In this document: positions 1 through 6,207 of the stretch, piece by piece
Numbering within the stretch: position 1 is the stretch's first letter
How the letters are laid out: each line of letters opens with the position of its first letter
Source: Bacillota bacterium
GTDB taxonomy: Bacteria > Bacillota > Clostridia > Peptostreptococcales > Anaerovoracaceae
NCBI GenBank assembly: GCA_017619905.1
Contig: JAFZRK010000098.1
Coordinates: 1 to 6,396 of the forward strand
Length of the DNA stretch: 6,396 nucleotides
Reading direction: 5' to 3'
The notes under the pieces: generated by a model
Database searches by the model: none
What the model saw: only the letters and a program-made list of their open reading frames with translations
What the model was told of the DNA's origin: nothing
Position numbers and translations under genes: made by a program

Positions 1-2352
1 CCGATCTGCATAGAGAAGTACAGGATCTACGCCGACGTAGTCGAAAAGAACAAGCACGACGCCCCCATAGTCCAGCGCGGAAAGATACTCAAGGCCTGGA
101 CCGAGAGGATGCCCATCGCCATAGCGGACGACGAGCTCATCGTTGGCATCGGCGCTTCCAAGCCCATGGGCCTGGAGATAGACCCCAACTACGGCATCTG
201 GAGCCAGGACGAGATCGACTCTCTGGTGGAGGACGGCTACCTTATGACCGAGGAGGACCAAAGGGACCTCCAGGAGCTCAACAAGCACCACAACCCGGCC
301 ACCCAGATGGGCATGCAGGGAGACATATACTACGAGCAGGCCGATGAGCACATAATCAAGCTCCTTCAGGAAGGACTCGTGCTTCCTCCGTGGAAGGCAA
401 AGGGCGAAGGCCGCGGCGTAGGCGGCGGTTACGCTCAGAGCGGTCTGGGACTCGGACCGTCGCTCGTGCTTCTGTGCGTTGATTACGAAAAGATACTCAA
501 GAACGGAACTCTGGCTCTGATAGAGCAGGCAAAGAAACTGCAGTCCGAGCTCAGGTTCTTCGACTCCGAGAGCATAGAGAAGTTCAGATACTATCAGGGC
601 GTCATCTACTCCTTCGAGGCGATAAACACCCTGGCTAAGAGATATTCCGAGCTCGCCAAAGAGATGGCGGAGAAGGAAGCCGATCCTAAGAGAAAGGCGG
701 AGCTGGAACAGATCTCCGAGACCTGCGCGTGGATACCGCAGCACCCTGCAAGGACCTTCAGAGAGGCCCTGCAGTGCATGTGGTTCCAGCTTCTGATGCT
801 TTCCCCGTCCACCACGCTTCCGGGAGGCCGCTTCGACCAGATGATGTATCCGTATTACAAGGCGGATCTGGAAGCCGGCAGGATAACCTACGAGGAAGCG
901 CTTGAGCTTCTGTGCCTGCTTCGCTTCAAGGACATGGAGCTGAACAGGACTTCCGGAAAGATGAACCGCAAGAAGAACGCCGGCTTCGCGAAGTGGCACA
1001 ACTTCCTTATCGGCGGCGTTAAGGAAGACGGCACGGACGCCACCAACGACATCTCCTACATGCTGCTGGAGGCCGCGCTCATTACCCGCACCCCGCACCA
1101 CACCATTACGCTGTGCGTGGCGGATTCCACTCCTCACGACCTTATAATGAAGGGCGTTGAGTGCCAGGTGGCGGGACTGTCCATGCCGGCATTCATCTCC
1201 GACGCTTCGTATACGAACTTCTTTACGATGCACGGCGTTCCGATAGAGGACGCGCGCGAGTACGTCATCACCGGATGCCTGGACGCCAACCTGCCCGGCA
1301 AGGCCAGGACAGGCCCGGTCCCCATGACCATCATGACCATGATCTTCGACATCATGCGCCACAACGGCTGGGGTGCCCGCACCAACCAGATGGTAGGCAT
1401 CCAGACCGGAGACTTCTGCAGCTTCAAGAGCTTCGACGAGCTGTGGGAGGCCTGGAGGAAGCAGTTCGAGTACTGCGTCTCCGCGGTCTGCGAGCGCAAC
1501 AACGTAGAGATAAAGATCACCCAGGAGATACTGCCCGACCCGTTCCGCTCCGCTCTCATGCAGAACGGCATCGAGTCCGGCAAGGACATCTGGTGCAGGC
1601 ACGACATACCGTTCGACAACACCGCATCGGTATGCTCCATAGGCATGGTCAACGTGGGCGACTCCATGGCAGCCATCAAGAAGCTGGTCTTCGACGACAA
1701 GAAGTACACCATGAAGCAGCTCTACGACGCTCTGGAGGCGGACTGGGTAGGTTACGAGGACATGCAGAAGGACTTCCTTGCCGCGCCCAAGTACGGCAAC
1801 GACGATCCTTACGTGGATAAGATCGTGGCGGACCTCTACAAGATGCTGGCTGACTTCGTGGTCACCAAGCCGACCATCACCGGCGGCACCACCGTTCCCT
1901 GCGGCATCTCCATCACGAGCCACCAGCCCGGCGGACTCCTTACCGGAGCCACCCCGGACGGCCGTAAGGCGGGAACGCTGCTGGCGGACGGCACCATGAG
2001 CCCGATGCAGGGACGCGACGTAAACGGCCCGGTAGCCGTAATGAAGTCTGCTCTCAACATCGACCAGGATCCGTGGCAGGCGACTCTTCTGAACATGAAG
2101 TTCGACCCGAACAACCTCAAGACCAAAGAGGACCACGAGAAGTTCGCGGCGCTCATCACCACCTATCTTAAGAACGGCGGCAAGCAGGTGCAGTTCAACG
2201 TCGTTACTCAGGAGACCCTGATCGACGCCCACGAGCACCCGGCGGATCACAGAGAGCTGCTTGTACGCATAGCAGGCTACAGCGCCTACTTCGTACAGCT
2301 CAACAACGAGATGCAGATCGAAGTAATCAACCGCAACATGCAGCACATCTAG
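1..2352 (+). CDS. Glycyl radical enzyme, PFL-like superfamily, 5'-partial
   Basis: Catalytic subunit of a glycyl radical enzyme: a backbone glycyl radical made by a partner radical-SAM activase generates a thiyl radical on an active-site Cys that starts substrate chemistry, in the cytoplasm and only without oxygen. The frame is open from base 1, and the residues before the first in-frame ATG (109) fit the family N-terminus, so the true start lies upstream; 783 residues are visible. Counting from that ATG, the catalytic Cys is residue 390 (codon 1276-1278) in the motif GCLDANLPGK. The conserved PDGRKAG segment begins near 616. The radical motif RIAGYSAYF has its Gly at 723 (codon 2275-2277), 24 residues from the C-terminus. 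A single Cys rather than the Cys-Cys pair argues against true pyruvate formate-lyase. The Glu two residues after Cys, typical of dehydratases, lyases and decarboxylases such as CutC, is Asp392. Substrate is unknown; no activase gene is visible. Family certain, subtype not assigned. Confidence 0.95.
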   Translation, partial: PICIEKYRIYADVVEKNKHDAPIVQRGKILKAWTERMPIAIADDELIVGIGASKPMGLEIDPNYGIWSQDEIDSLVEDGYLMTEEDQRDLQELNKHHNPATQMGMQGDIYYEQADEHIIKLLQEGLVLPPWKAKGEGRGVGGGYAQSGLGLGPSLVLLCVDYEKILKNGTLALIEQAKKLQSELRFFDSESIEKFRYYQGVIYSFEAINTLAKRYSELAKEMAEKEADPKRKAELEQISETCAWIPQHPARTFREALQCMWFQLLMLSPSTTLPGGRFDQMMYPYYKADLEAGRITYEEALELLCLLRFKDMELNRTSGKMNRKKNAGFAKWHNFLIGGVKEDGTDATNDISYMLLEAALITRTPHHTITLCVADSTPHDLIMKGVECQVAGLSMPAFISDASYTNFFTMHGVPIEDAREYVITGCLDANLPGKARTGPVPMTIMTMIFDIMRHNGWGARTNQMVGIQTGDFCSFKSFDELWEAWRKQFEYCVSAVCERNNVEIKITQEILPDPFRSALMQNGIESGKDIWCRHDIPFDNTASVCSIGMVNVGDSMAAIKKLVFDDKKYTMKQLYDALEADWVGYEDMQKDFLAAPKYGNDDPYVDKIVADLYKMLADFVVTKPTITGGTTVPCGISITSHQPGGLLTGATPDGRKAGTLLADGTMSPMQGRDVNGPVAVMKSALNIDQDPWQATLLNMKFDPNNLKTKEDHEKFAALITTYLKNGGKQVQFNVVTQETLIDAHEHPADHRELLVRIAGYSAYFVQLNNEMQIEVINRNMQHI

Positions 2353-2370
2353 GAACTACAGCCAACACAA

Positions 2371-2404
2371 GATCCCGGACAGAAATGCCCGGGATCGTTT
2401 TATT
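2371..2404 (+). terminator. Intrinsic terminator of the glycyl radical enzyme gene
   Basis: GATCCCGG (2371-2378) pairs perfectly with CCGGGATC (2389-2396) around a 10-base loop, followed by GTTTTATT. It lies 18 bases after the TAG stop, so the enzyme transcript should end here and the downstream riboswitch leader is a separate transcription unit. Confidence 0.85.
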
Positions 2405-2438
2405 GCCGGGATTCTATACATAAGGTGCATAATTGTTC

Positions 2439-2467
2439 TTGTAGTTAGCGGCAGATAATGGTAGAAT
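2439..2467 (+). promoter_or_regulatory. Extended -10 promoter for the riboswitch leader
   Basis: TTGTAG (2439-2444) is a weak -35 match. It is separated by exactly 17 bases from TAGAAT (2462-2467), which matches five of six bases of the -10 consensus and is preceded by TGG, giving an extended -10 element. Transcription should begin around 2473-2476, about 14 bases before the first riboswitch helix. The call is by eye; placement relative to the riboswitch supports it. Confidence 0.6.
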
Positions 2468-2488
2468 ATACCAGAATCAATATTGTCG

Positions 2489-2652
2489 ATACGGTGTCCC
2501 GGCGCCATTGCCGGGGTGAAAAGGGAAACAGGTGCAAGTCCTGTGCGATCCCGTCACTGTAAGCGGGGAACGCGGGCAATAGAGCCACTGGCCGAACGGC
2601 CGGGAAGGCAGCCCGAAGCGTAACGATCCGCAAGCCAGGAGACCTGCCGTAT
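2489..2652 (+). promoter_or_regulatory. Cobalamin (AdoCbl-type) riboswitch aptamer
   Basis: This leader RNA binds a cobalamin and controls the downstream genes. Closing helix P1 is ATACGG (2489-2494) with CCGTAT (2647-2652). An internal hairpin pairs CCCGGC (2498-2503) with GCCGGG (2510-2515). Then come conserved core elements: AAAAGGGAA (2519-2527), GGTGCAAGTCC (2531-2541), the CCCGTCACTGTAAGCGGG arm (2550-2567), GCCACTG (2584-2590), GGGAAGGC (2602-2609), and the B12 box GCAAGCCAGGAGACCTGCC (2630-2648). Order, spacing and the near-consensus B12 box make the family assignment secure. It sits about 110 bases upstream of the lipoprotein start with a terminator hairpin between them. Confidence 0.97.
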
Positions 2653-2707
2653 GCGTAAAGCGGGCTTTGTGCCCGGGCCACGAGGAATTGGTCGGCAGCT
2701 GTTTTTT
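2644..2707 (+). promoter_or_regulatory. Alternative riboswitch hairpin overlapping the B12 box, with U-run
   Basis: CTGCCG (2644-2649), part of the B12 box and the 3' strand of P1, is perfectly complementary to CGGCAG (2693-2698). Between them a small hairpin pairs CGGGC (2661-2665) with GCCCG (2671-2675). A run of six T (2702-2707) follows three bases after the outer stem. The outer pairing cannot coexist with P1, so this is a candidate switching element, possibly a terminator of its own. Only six outer pairs and an interrupted interior make it tentative. Confidence 0.4.
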
Positions 2708-2716
2708 ATTGTGCTG

Positions 2717-2746
2717 AACCTCTGCCTTGTGCGGAGGTTTTTGTTT
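2717..2746 (+). terminator. Riboswitch expression-platform terminator
   Basis: AACCTCTGC (2717-2725) pairs with GCGGAGGTT (2731-2739) as a nine-base-pair stem with one G-U pair and a five-base loop. The T-rich tract (2738-2746) ends five bases before the ribosome binding site. Its place between the cobalamin aptamer and the coding start indicates control by transcription termination. The upstream segment GGT(2690-2692)..CAGC(2696-2699) can pair with GCTG.ACC (2713-2720) and would break the stem, so it is a candidate antiterminator. Confidence 0.8.
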
Positions 2747-2750
2747 CATC

Positions 2751-2756
2751 AGGAGG
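2751..2756 (+). promoter_or_regulatory. Ribosome binding site fixing the lipoprotein start
   Basis: AGGAGG lies five bases before the ATG at 2762. This decides the start: an in-frame ATG at 2651 lies inside the riboswitch P1 helix, has no comparable site, and would add 37 residues in front of an otherwise perfect lipoprotein signal peptide. Confidence 0.9.
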
Positions 2757-2761
2757 AAAAA

Positions 2762-3844
2762 ATGAGTTTCAGAAAAACAGCAGCGCTCTTTATATGCCTG
2801 GTTCTGGCGCTCTCCATGCTGGCGGGCTGCGGCGCAGGGAATGCCAATAATGCTGTGGTTCCGGCAAACAACACGGAGAATTCCGCTGAAAACGAGAACA
2901 CCTTACCTGTCCCTGCCGGTCCCACCGAAGAGGAAATGACTGCTTTGGCGGACATCACCAAAGCCGGCGCACAGGCCGTTGCCGTGGACAAGCTTAAGGA
3001 AGGCACCTACGACATTAATGTGGCGTCCGGATCCGGGCTGTTCAAGATACTGGAGAGCAAACTTGTTGTGGTAGGCGACGTAATGCAGCTGGTGCTGAAA
3101 GTTGAAGGCGATGCTTACAGCAGGATGTACGCGGGCGACGCGGCTTCCGCGGCTTCTGCAACTGCGGTTTCCGAGGGCGAAGTGGACTCGGACGGCAACA
3201 CCACCTTCAGGGTAATGATCAAGTCGCTCAACGAGGTCCTTAAGTGCTCCGCATATGCGGACGCTTCCGGCAAGTGGTACGACCGCACCATACTTGCGGA
3301 TTCCGACAGCCTCTCTGCGGACGCCTTCAAGCCTGTGGAGACTGCAGACGACACGCCGAAGAAGGACGACGGCAAGAAGGACGATTCCGGAAAGCAGGAC
3401 GGCGGCTCCGGCAGCCAGGACGGCGGCTCAGGCAGTCAGGACGGCGGAAAGCAGGACGGCGGCTCCGGCAGTCAGGATGGAGGAAAGCAGGATGAAGGCT
3501 CCGGCGAACAGGGCGGCAGCGAACCCGCATCGGACACACTGGCGGACGGCGACTACAAAGTAAGCGTTGCATTCAGCGGAGGCACCGGAAAAGCAAAGAT
3601 CACCTCGCCCGCAACGCTGCATGTAAGCGGCGGCAAAATGACTGTAACCGTTCAGTGGAGCAGCCCGAATTATGATTACATGAAGGTCGGCGGCACCAGA
3701 TACGAAAACCAGAACAACGGCGGCAATTCGGTGTTCACGTTCCCGATATCCGCGTTGGATAAAACGATCACTGTTATAGGGGACACCACCGCGATGAGCA
3801 CCCCGCACGAGATCGAATACACGGTGCGGTTCAGTCTGCAGTAG
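2762..3844 (+). CDS. Riboswitch-controlled surface lipoprotein with two beta-rich domains
   Basis: A 360-residue exported lipoprotein. Residues 1-22 form a lipoprotein signal peptide with lipobox LAGC (20-23), so Cys23 should be lipidated and hold the protein on the outer face of the membrane. Domain A (about 80-182) starts GTYDINV, carries GLFKIL (92-97) and ends at KWYDR (171-175); the same domain occurs three times in the next gene. Residues about 198-255 are a hydrophilic repeat linker. Domain B (about 259-360) resembles a NEAT-type beta sandwich, with DGDYKVSVAF, PATLHVSGGKMTVTV, SSPNYDYMKVGG and HEIEYTVRF, but with His349 where NEAT domains have the axial Tyr. It directly follows a cobalamin riboswitch and lies 69 bases upstream of a related wall-anchored protein, suggesting binding of a corrinoid, tetrapyrrole or cobalt at the cell surface. 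Location is well supported; ligand is inference, and I do not know a gene name. Confidence 0.9.
   Translation: MSFRKTAALFICLVLALSMLAGCGAGNANNAVVPANNTENSAENENTLPVPAGPTEEEMTALADITKAGAQAVAVDKLKEGTYDINVASGSGLFKILESKLVVVGDVMQLVLKVEGDAYSRMYAGDAASAASATAVSEGEVDSDGNTTFRVMIKSLNEVLKCSAYADASGKWYDRTILADSDSLSADAFKPVETADDTPKKDDGKKDDSGKQDGGSGSQDGGSGSQDGGKQDGGSGSQDGGKQDEGSGEQGGSEPASDTLADGDYKVSVAFSGGTGKAKITSPATLHVSGGKMTVTVQWSSPNYDYMKVGGTRYENQNNGGNSVFTFPISALDKTITVIGDTTAMSTPHEIEYTVRFSLQ
3389..3510 (+). repeat. Tandem-repeat linker of the lipoprotein
   Basis: Degenerate in-frame repeats encode residues 210-250, built from the units KQDGGSGSQDGG and GSGSQDGG. The DNA units are near-identical, for example AAGCAGGACGGCGGCTCCGG at 3391 and again at 3449. 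The segment is flexible, charged and without hydrophobic residues, so it probably acts as a spacer between domains A and B. Near-identical DNA units make copy number prone to change by slippage. Confidence 0.85.
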
Positions 3845-3857
3845 TTTGGTTTTAATA

Positions 3858-3882
3858 CAGGCCCGTCCAGCAAGGCGGCCTG
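3858..3882 (+). other. Short hairpin in the gap between the two surface-protein genes
   Basis: CAGGCC (3858-3863) pairs with GGCCTG (3877-3882) around a 13-base loop. It is not followed by a T-run (the next bases are ACGCAATATTGTT), so it is not a convincing terminator. It could tune expression of the second gene or mark an RNA processing site. I see no clear promoter in the 69-base gap, which favours co-transcription from the riboswitch leader. Confidence 0.35.
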
Positions 3883-3913
3883 ACGCAATATTGTTAGTTA
3901 AAGGAGAGAAAGA

Positions 3914-6130
3914 ATGAGGAACAAAACTAATCGTTTCTTAAGTATCCTGCTGGCGCTGCTGCTGGTGATCTGCCTGATCCCGGCGACTGTGTTCGCAGAT
4001 GAAGAGGCTACAACTTATGAGGACGGCACATATAAAGCGAACGGAATCACAAGTTCACTCTCAATGTTCAAGAATATTATCGATACTAATTCATGCAAAG
4101 TTGTGATCAAAGACGGCGCTGCAACGCTTATTATTGTTACTAAAAACGATAAGCGTTATTCCGAAATCATGCTTGGTCTATACAGCGAAAAGATCAAGAC
4201 CGGAGAAGAAGAAGGCATAAGGGGCTTCTACAACGATATAGTCAATGAAGACGGAACAAGGGGAGTTACTTTTGTTATTCCGATTGAGGATAATGAAGCG
4301 TTTCTTTCTTTCCCTGAAGGCGGATCTGTACTTAACATCATCCTTAGATATAAAGTTGGCTATGTGGATAGCAATGGAAATGATCTTGGGCGCACATGGT
4401 ACAAGCCCAGCAAAGATGCGACAGTAACTGTTACCGGAATCGAAAAGGAAAGTTCTGACACAACACTTCCGACCGGTAATGCAGTTGACGATGTGATCTT
4501 AGCAGCCGCAGTTGATGAAGAGATCGCAGCGATTGGCACGGTCACTCTGGATAGTGAAGAGGCAATTACCGCTGCCCGCGCATCATATGATGCTCTGACC
4601 GATGTTCAGAAAGACCTTGTTGCAAATCTTGAAACATTAACTGCTGCGGAAGAGGCATTGGCTGCTTTGAAGACTGCGCAGCAGGATGAGGTGGATGCCG
4701 CTGCTGCAGCTGCAGTCGATGAAAAGATAGCTGCGATTGGAGAAGTCACTCTTGAAAAAGAAGAAGCTATAACTGCTGCCCGCGCAGCTTACGACAAACT
4801 TACAGATGCCCAGAAGAAACTGGTATCGAATTTGGCGACACTGACCGCGGCAGAGGAAGCACTCAAGGCTCTGAAGGATTCGGAATCTGCAGCTCACGTA
4901 GATCTCACCATAACCAACAACACCGGCATGTTCAAGGTGGTCACCGCATATGTGGAGACTGCAGAGGACGGAACCAAGACCCTGGTGTTCGCGCTCAGCG
5001 GAAAGAGCTACGAGAACCTGTTCAAGGGAACCTATGAAGAGGCCAAGGCAAACGGAAACGACAGGACCAAGTGGATAAAAGGCACCACTAACGCTGATGG
5101 TAAGCTTGAGTTCAGACTGCCCATTTCCGACAGCGACACATACATCCCGCTGGTGTCCATTTCCAACAGCTATCTTGCCAAGTACGAGGCGGGAGAGAAC
5201 CCGCTCGAGAGAGCGTTCTATCCGCGTCAGATCGAACTGGATCTGGAGGCAAAGACGCTTGTTGCAGGTGACTACGAGGGAAGCAAGGAACTTAAGATCA
5301 CTAATAACGTAAAGATGTTCAAGCCGTCTACAGCCACTCTTACTACGATCGGCGGTCCGAATTCCAACGGTTATAAGAAGGTCCTCGATCTGACCATGGG
5401 AAGCGATTCCTTCGACAAGGCCTTCATCGGCACCAAGGACAAGGCTTCCAGCGCTGAGATCGTAAGCATTAAGGACAAGGTGTTCACATTCACGCTCCTG
5501 TGGATGGAGACGGCCGGAGATCTGGATTCCATCACAGACCTGATGGCGGAGCCCATAATCATTTCCTTCCACTCTGTTTCCAAGGATGCCTGGTACGAGA
5601 GAGAAGCAATCGTCAGCGAGTCCAAGGGAACTCTTACATTCAACGATGTCCAGGCTGAGGACGATGACGTTGTGAAGATCGTATCTGCAAAGGATAATGC
5701 TTCCGACCCCGTACACTGGACCAAGGGCGATCTTACTGAAGATCAGAAGCTTACCAAGAAGATCGCGGTACAGGTGAATCCGGACATAGAGACCGAGGAC
5801 GTTATAGACGACATAATCTGGCAGAGAGACATCACTGTTCCCGAAGGCACCGAGTTCCCGGTGACCCTCGAGTTCGAGATCAAGGATGCCAAGGAAGGCG
5901 ACATCTACTTCTTCTATCACTTCAACGGAGAGAAGTGGGAAGTTGTCGGCAAGAGCACCGACGGCAAGGCGACCATCACGTATGATAAGCTGTCCCCGAA
6001 CGCTGTAGTAAAGACCAGCAACCCGGCTACCGGAGATCATTCCAAGATGTTCGTCTGGGGTGCAGCAACAGTTATCTGCATCGCCGCAGCAGTTGTGCTT
6101 ATCGCAACACGCAGAAAAGAAGAGAACTGA
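3914..6130 (+). CDS. Sortase-anchored surface protein with three repeated binding-type domains
   Basis: A 738-residue exported protein; the start is set by AAGGAG at 3901-3906, seven bases before ATG. Residues 1-28 are a signal peptide, probably cut after VFA. Domain 1 (about 35-175) has SMFKNI at 50-55 and TWYKP at 161-165. Residues 199-320 hold two copies of an Ala/Glu-rich helical repeat. Domain 2 (about 328-445) has GMFKVV at 338-343 and AFYPR at 434-438. Domain 3 (about 456-576) has KMFKPS at 467-472 and AWYER at 559-563. Residues about 580-700 form a beta-rich stalk domain. The C-terminus has NPATGD (703-708), a hydrophobic segment (about 712-731) and tail RRKEEN, a sortase sorting signal. 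The three domains match domain A of the preceding lipoprotein, so the two proteins probably bind the same kind of ligand, with this one as the outer, wall-linked receptor. Bases before about 4880 are more AT-rich than those after. Ligand unproven; no gene name recognised. Confidence 0.9.
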   Translation: MRNKTNRFLSILLALLLVICLIPATVFADEEATTYEDGTYKANGITSSLSMFKNIIDTNSCKVVIKDGAATLIIVTKNDKRYSEIMLGLYSEKIKTGEEEGIRGFYNDIVNEDGTRGVTFVIPIEDNEAFLSFPEGGSVLNIILRYKVGYVDSNGNDLGRTWYKPSKDATVTVTGIEKESSDTTLPTGNAVDDVILAAAVDEEIAAIGTVTLDSEEAITAARASYDALTDVQKDLVANLETLTAAEEALAALKTAQQDEVDAAAAAAVDEKIAAIGEVTLEKEEAITAARAAYDKLTDAQKKLVSNLATLTAAEEALKALKDSESAAHVDLTITNNTGMFKVVTAYVETAEDGTKTLVFALSGKSYENLFKGTYEEAKANGNDRTKWIKGTTNADGKLEFRLPISDSDTYIPLVSISNSYLAKYEAGENPLERAFYPRQIELDLEAKTLVAGDYEGSKELKITNNVKMFKPSTATLTTIGGPNSNGYKKVLDLTMGSDSFDKAFIGTKDKASSAEIVSIKDKVFTFTLLWMETAGDLDSITDLMAEPIIISFHSVSKDAWYEREAIVSESKGTLTFNDVQAEDDDVVKIVSAKDNASDPVHWTKGDLTEDQKLTKKIAVQVNPDIETEDVIDDIIWQRDITVPEGTEFPVTLEFEIKDAKEGDIYFFYHFNGEKWEVVGKSTDGKATITYDKLSPNAVVKTSNPATGDHSKMFVWGAATVICIAAAVVLIATRRKEEN
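4508..4873 (+). repeat. Two tandem helical repeats of about 54 residues (68-residue period)
   Basis: Unit 1 is residues 199-252 (4508-4669) and unit 2 residues 267-320 (4712-4873), separated by an Ala/Gln/Asp linker. They share 43 of 54 residues, including AVDE.IAAIG, EEAITAARA.YD and LTAAEEAL. The composition suggests a small helical bundle used as a stalk or spacer; similar repeats are common in surface proteins of anaerobic Firmicutes. They separate domain 1 from domains 2 and 3. Confidence 0.85.
6020..6127 (+). other. Cell-wall sorting signal (NPATGD, membrane segment, basic tail)
   Basis: Residues 703-738 of the surface protein read NPATGD, then a spacer, about 20 hydrophobic residues, then RRKEEN. 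This is the standard three-part sortase substrate layout, with Asn in place of the Leu of LPxTG. The sortase should cut between Thr706 and Gly707. No sortase gene lies in the window. Confidence 0.85.
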
Positions 6131-6163
6131 ACTTCCTGTTCGGTACAATTTGATAACCATTAA

Positions 6164-6198
6164 AAAACTCCCCTCCGTAATTCTCGGAGGGGAGTTTT
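6164..6198. terminator. Bidirectional terminator between convergent genes
   Basis: AAAACTCCCCTCCG (6164-6177) pairs perfectly with CGGAGGGGAGTTTT (6185-6198), giving 14 base pairs with a seven-base loop. On the plus strand it ends in four T; read on the minus strand it ends in six T (complement of A 6162-6167). It therefore serves both the surface-protein gene and the cobaltochelatase gene, starting 33 bases after the first stop and 9 bases beyond the second. Confidence 0.92.
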
Positions 6199-6207
6199 CA
6201 TATGCTG

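Noticed and set aside
109..111. ATG at 109 as the start of the glycyl radical enzyme
   Set aside because: The frame is open to base 1 and the 36 residues before it continue the conserved N-terminal region of the family; the gene simply begins outside the window.
1134..1712. Minus-strand open frame, with a plus-strand frame at 1161-1820
   Set aside because: Both overlap the core of the glycyl radical enzyme, including its catalytic Cys region. Their translations are low-complexity (Arg/His-rich or Met/Ser-rich), as expected for shadow frames in GC-rich coding DNA.
2445..2749. Minus-strand open frames across the leader region
   Set aside because: They run through the riboswitch, whose conserved RNA elements explain the sequence. 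No protein family is recognisable.
2651..2761. In-frame ATG at 2651 as the lipoprotein start
   Set aside because: It lies in the P1 helix of the riboswitch and upstream of the expression-platform terminator. The AGGAGG-preceded ATG at 2762 begins directly at a complete lipoprotein signal peptide.
3858..3882. Hairpin in the intergenic gap as a terminator splitting the two surface genes
   Set aside because: Only six base pairs with a 13-base loop and no T-run after it; kept as a hairpin of unknown role.
4637..6160. 507-codon open frame on the minus strand opposite the surface-protein gene
   Set aside because: It lies opposite the coding frame of a convincing secreted protein, and its translation has no recognisable domain or export signal. 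Its openness follows from the codon use of the plus-strand gene.
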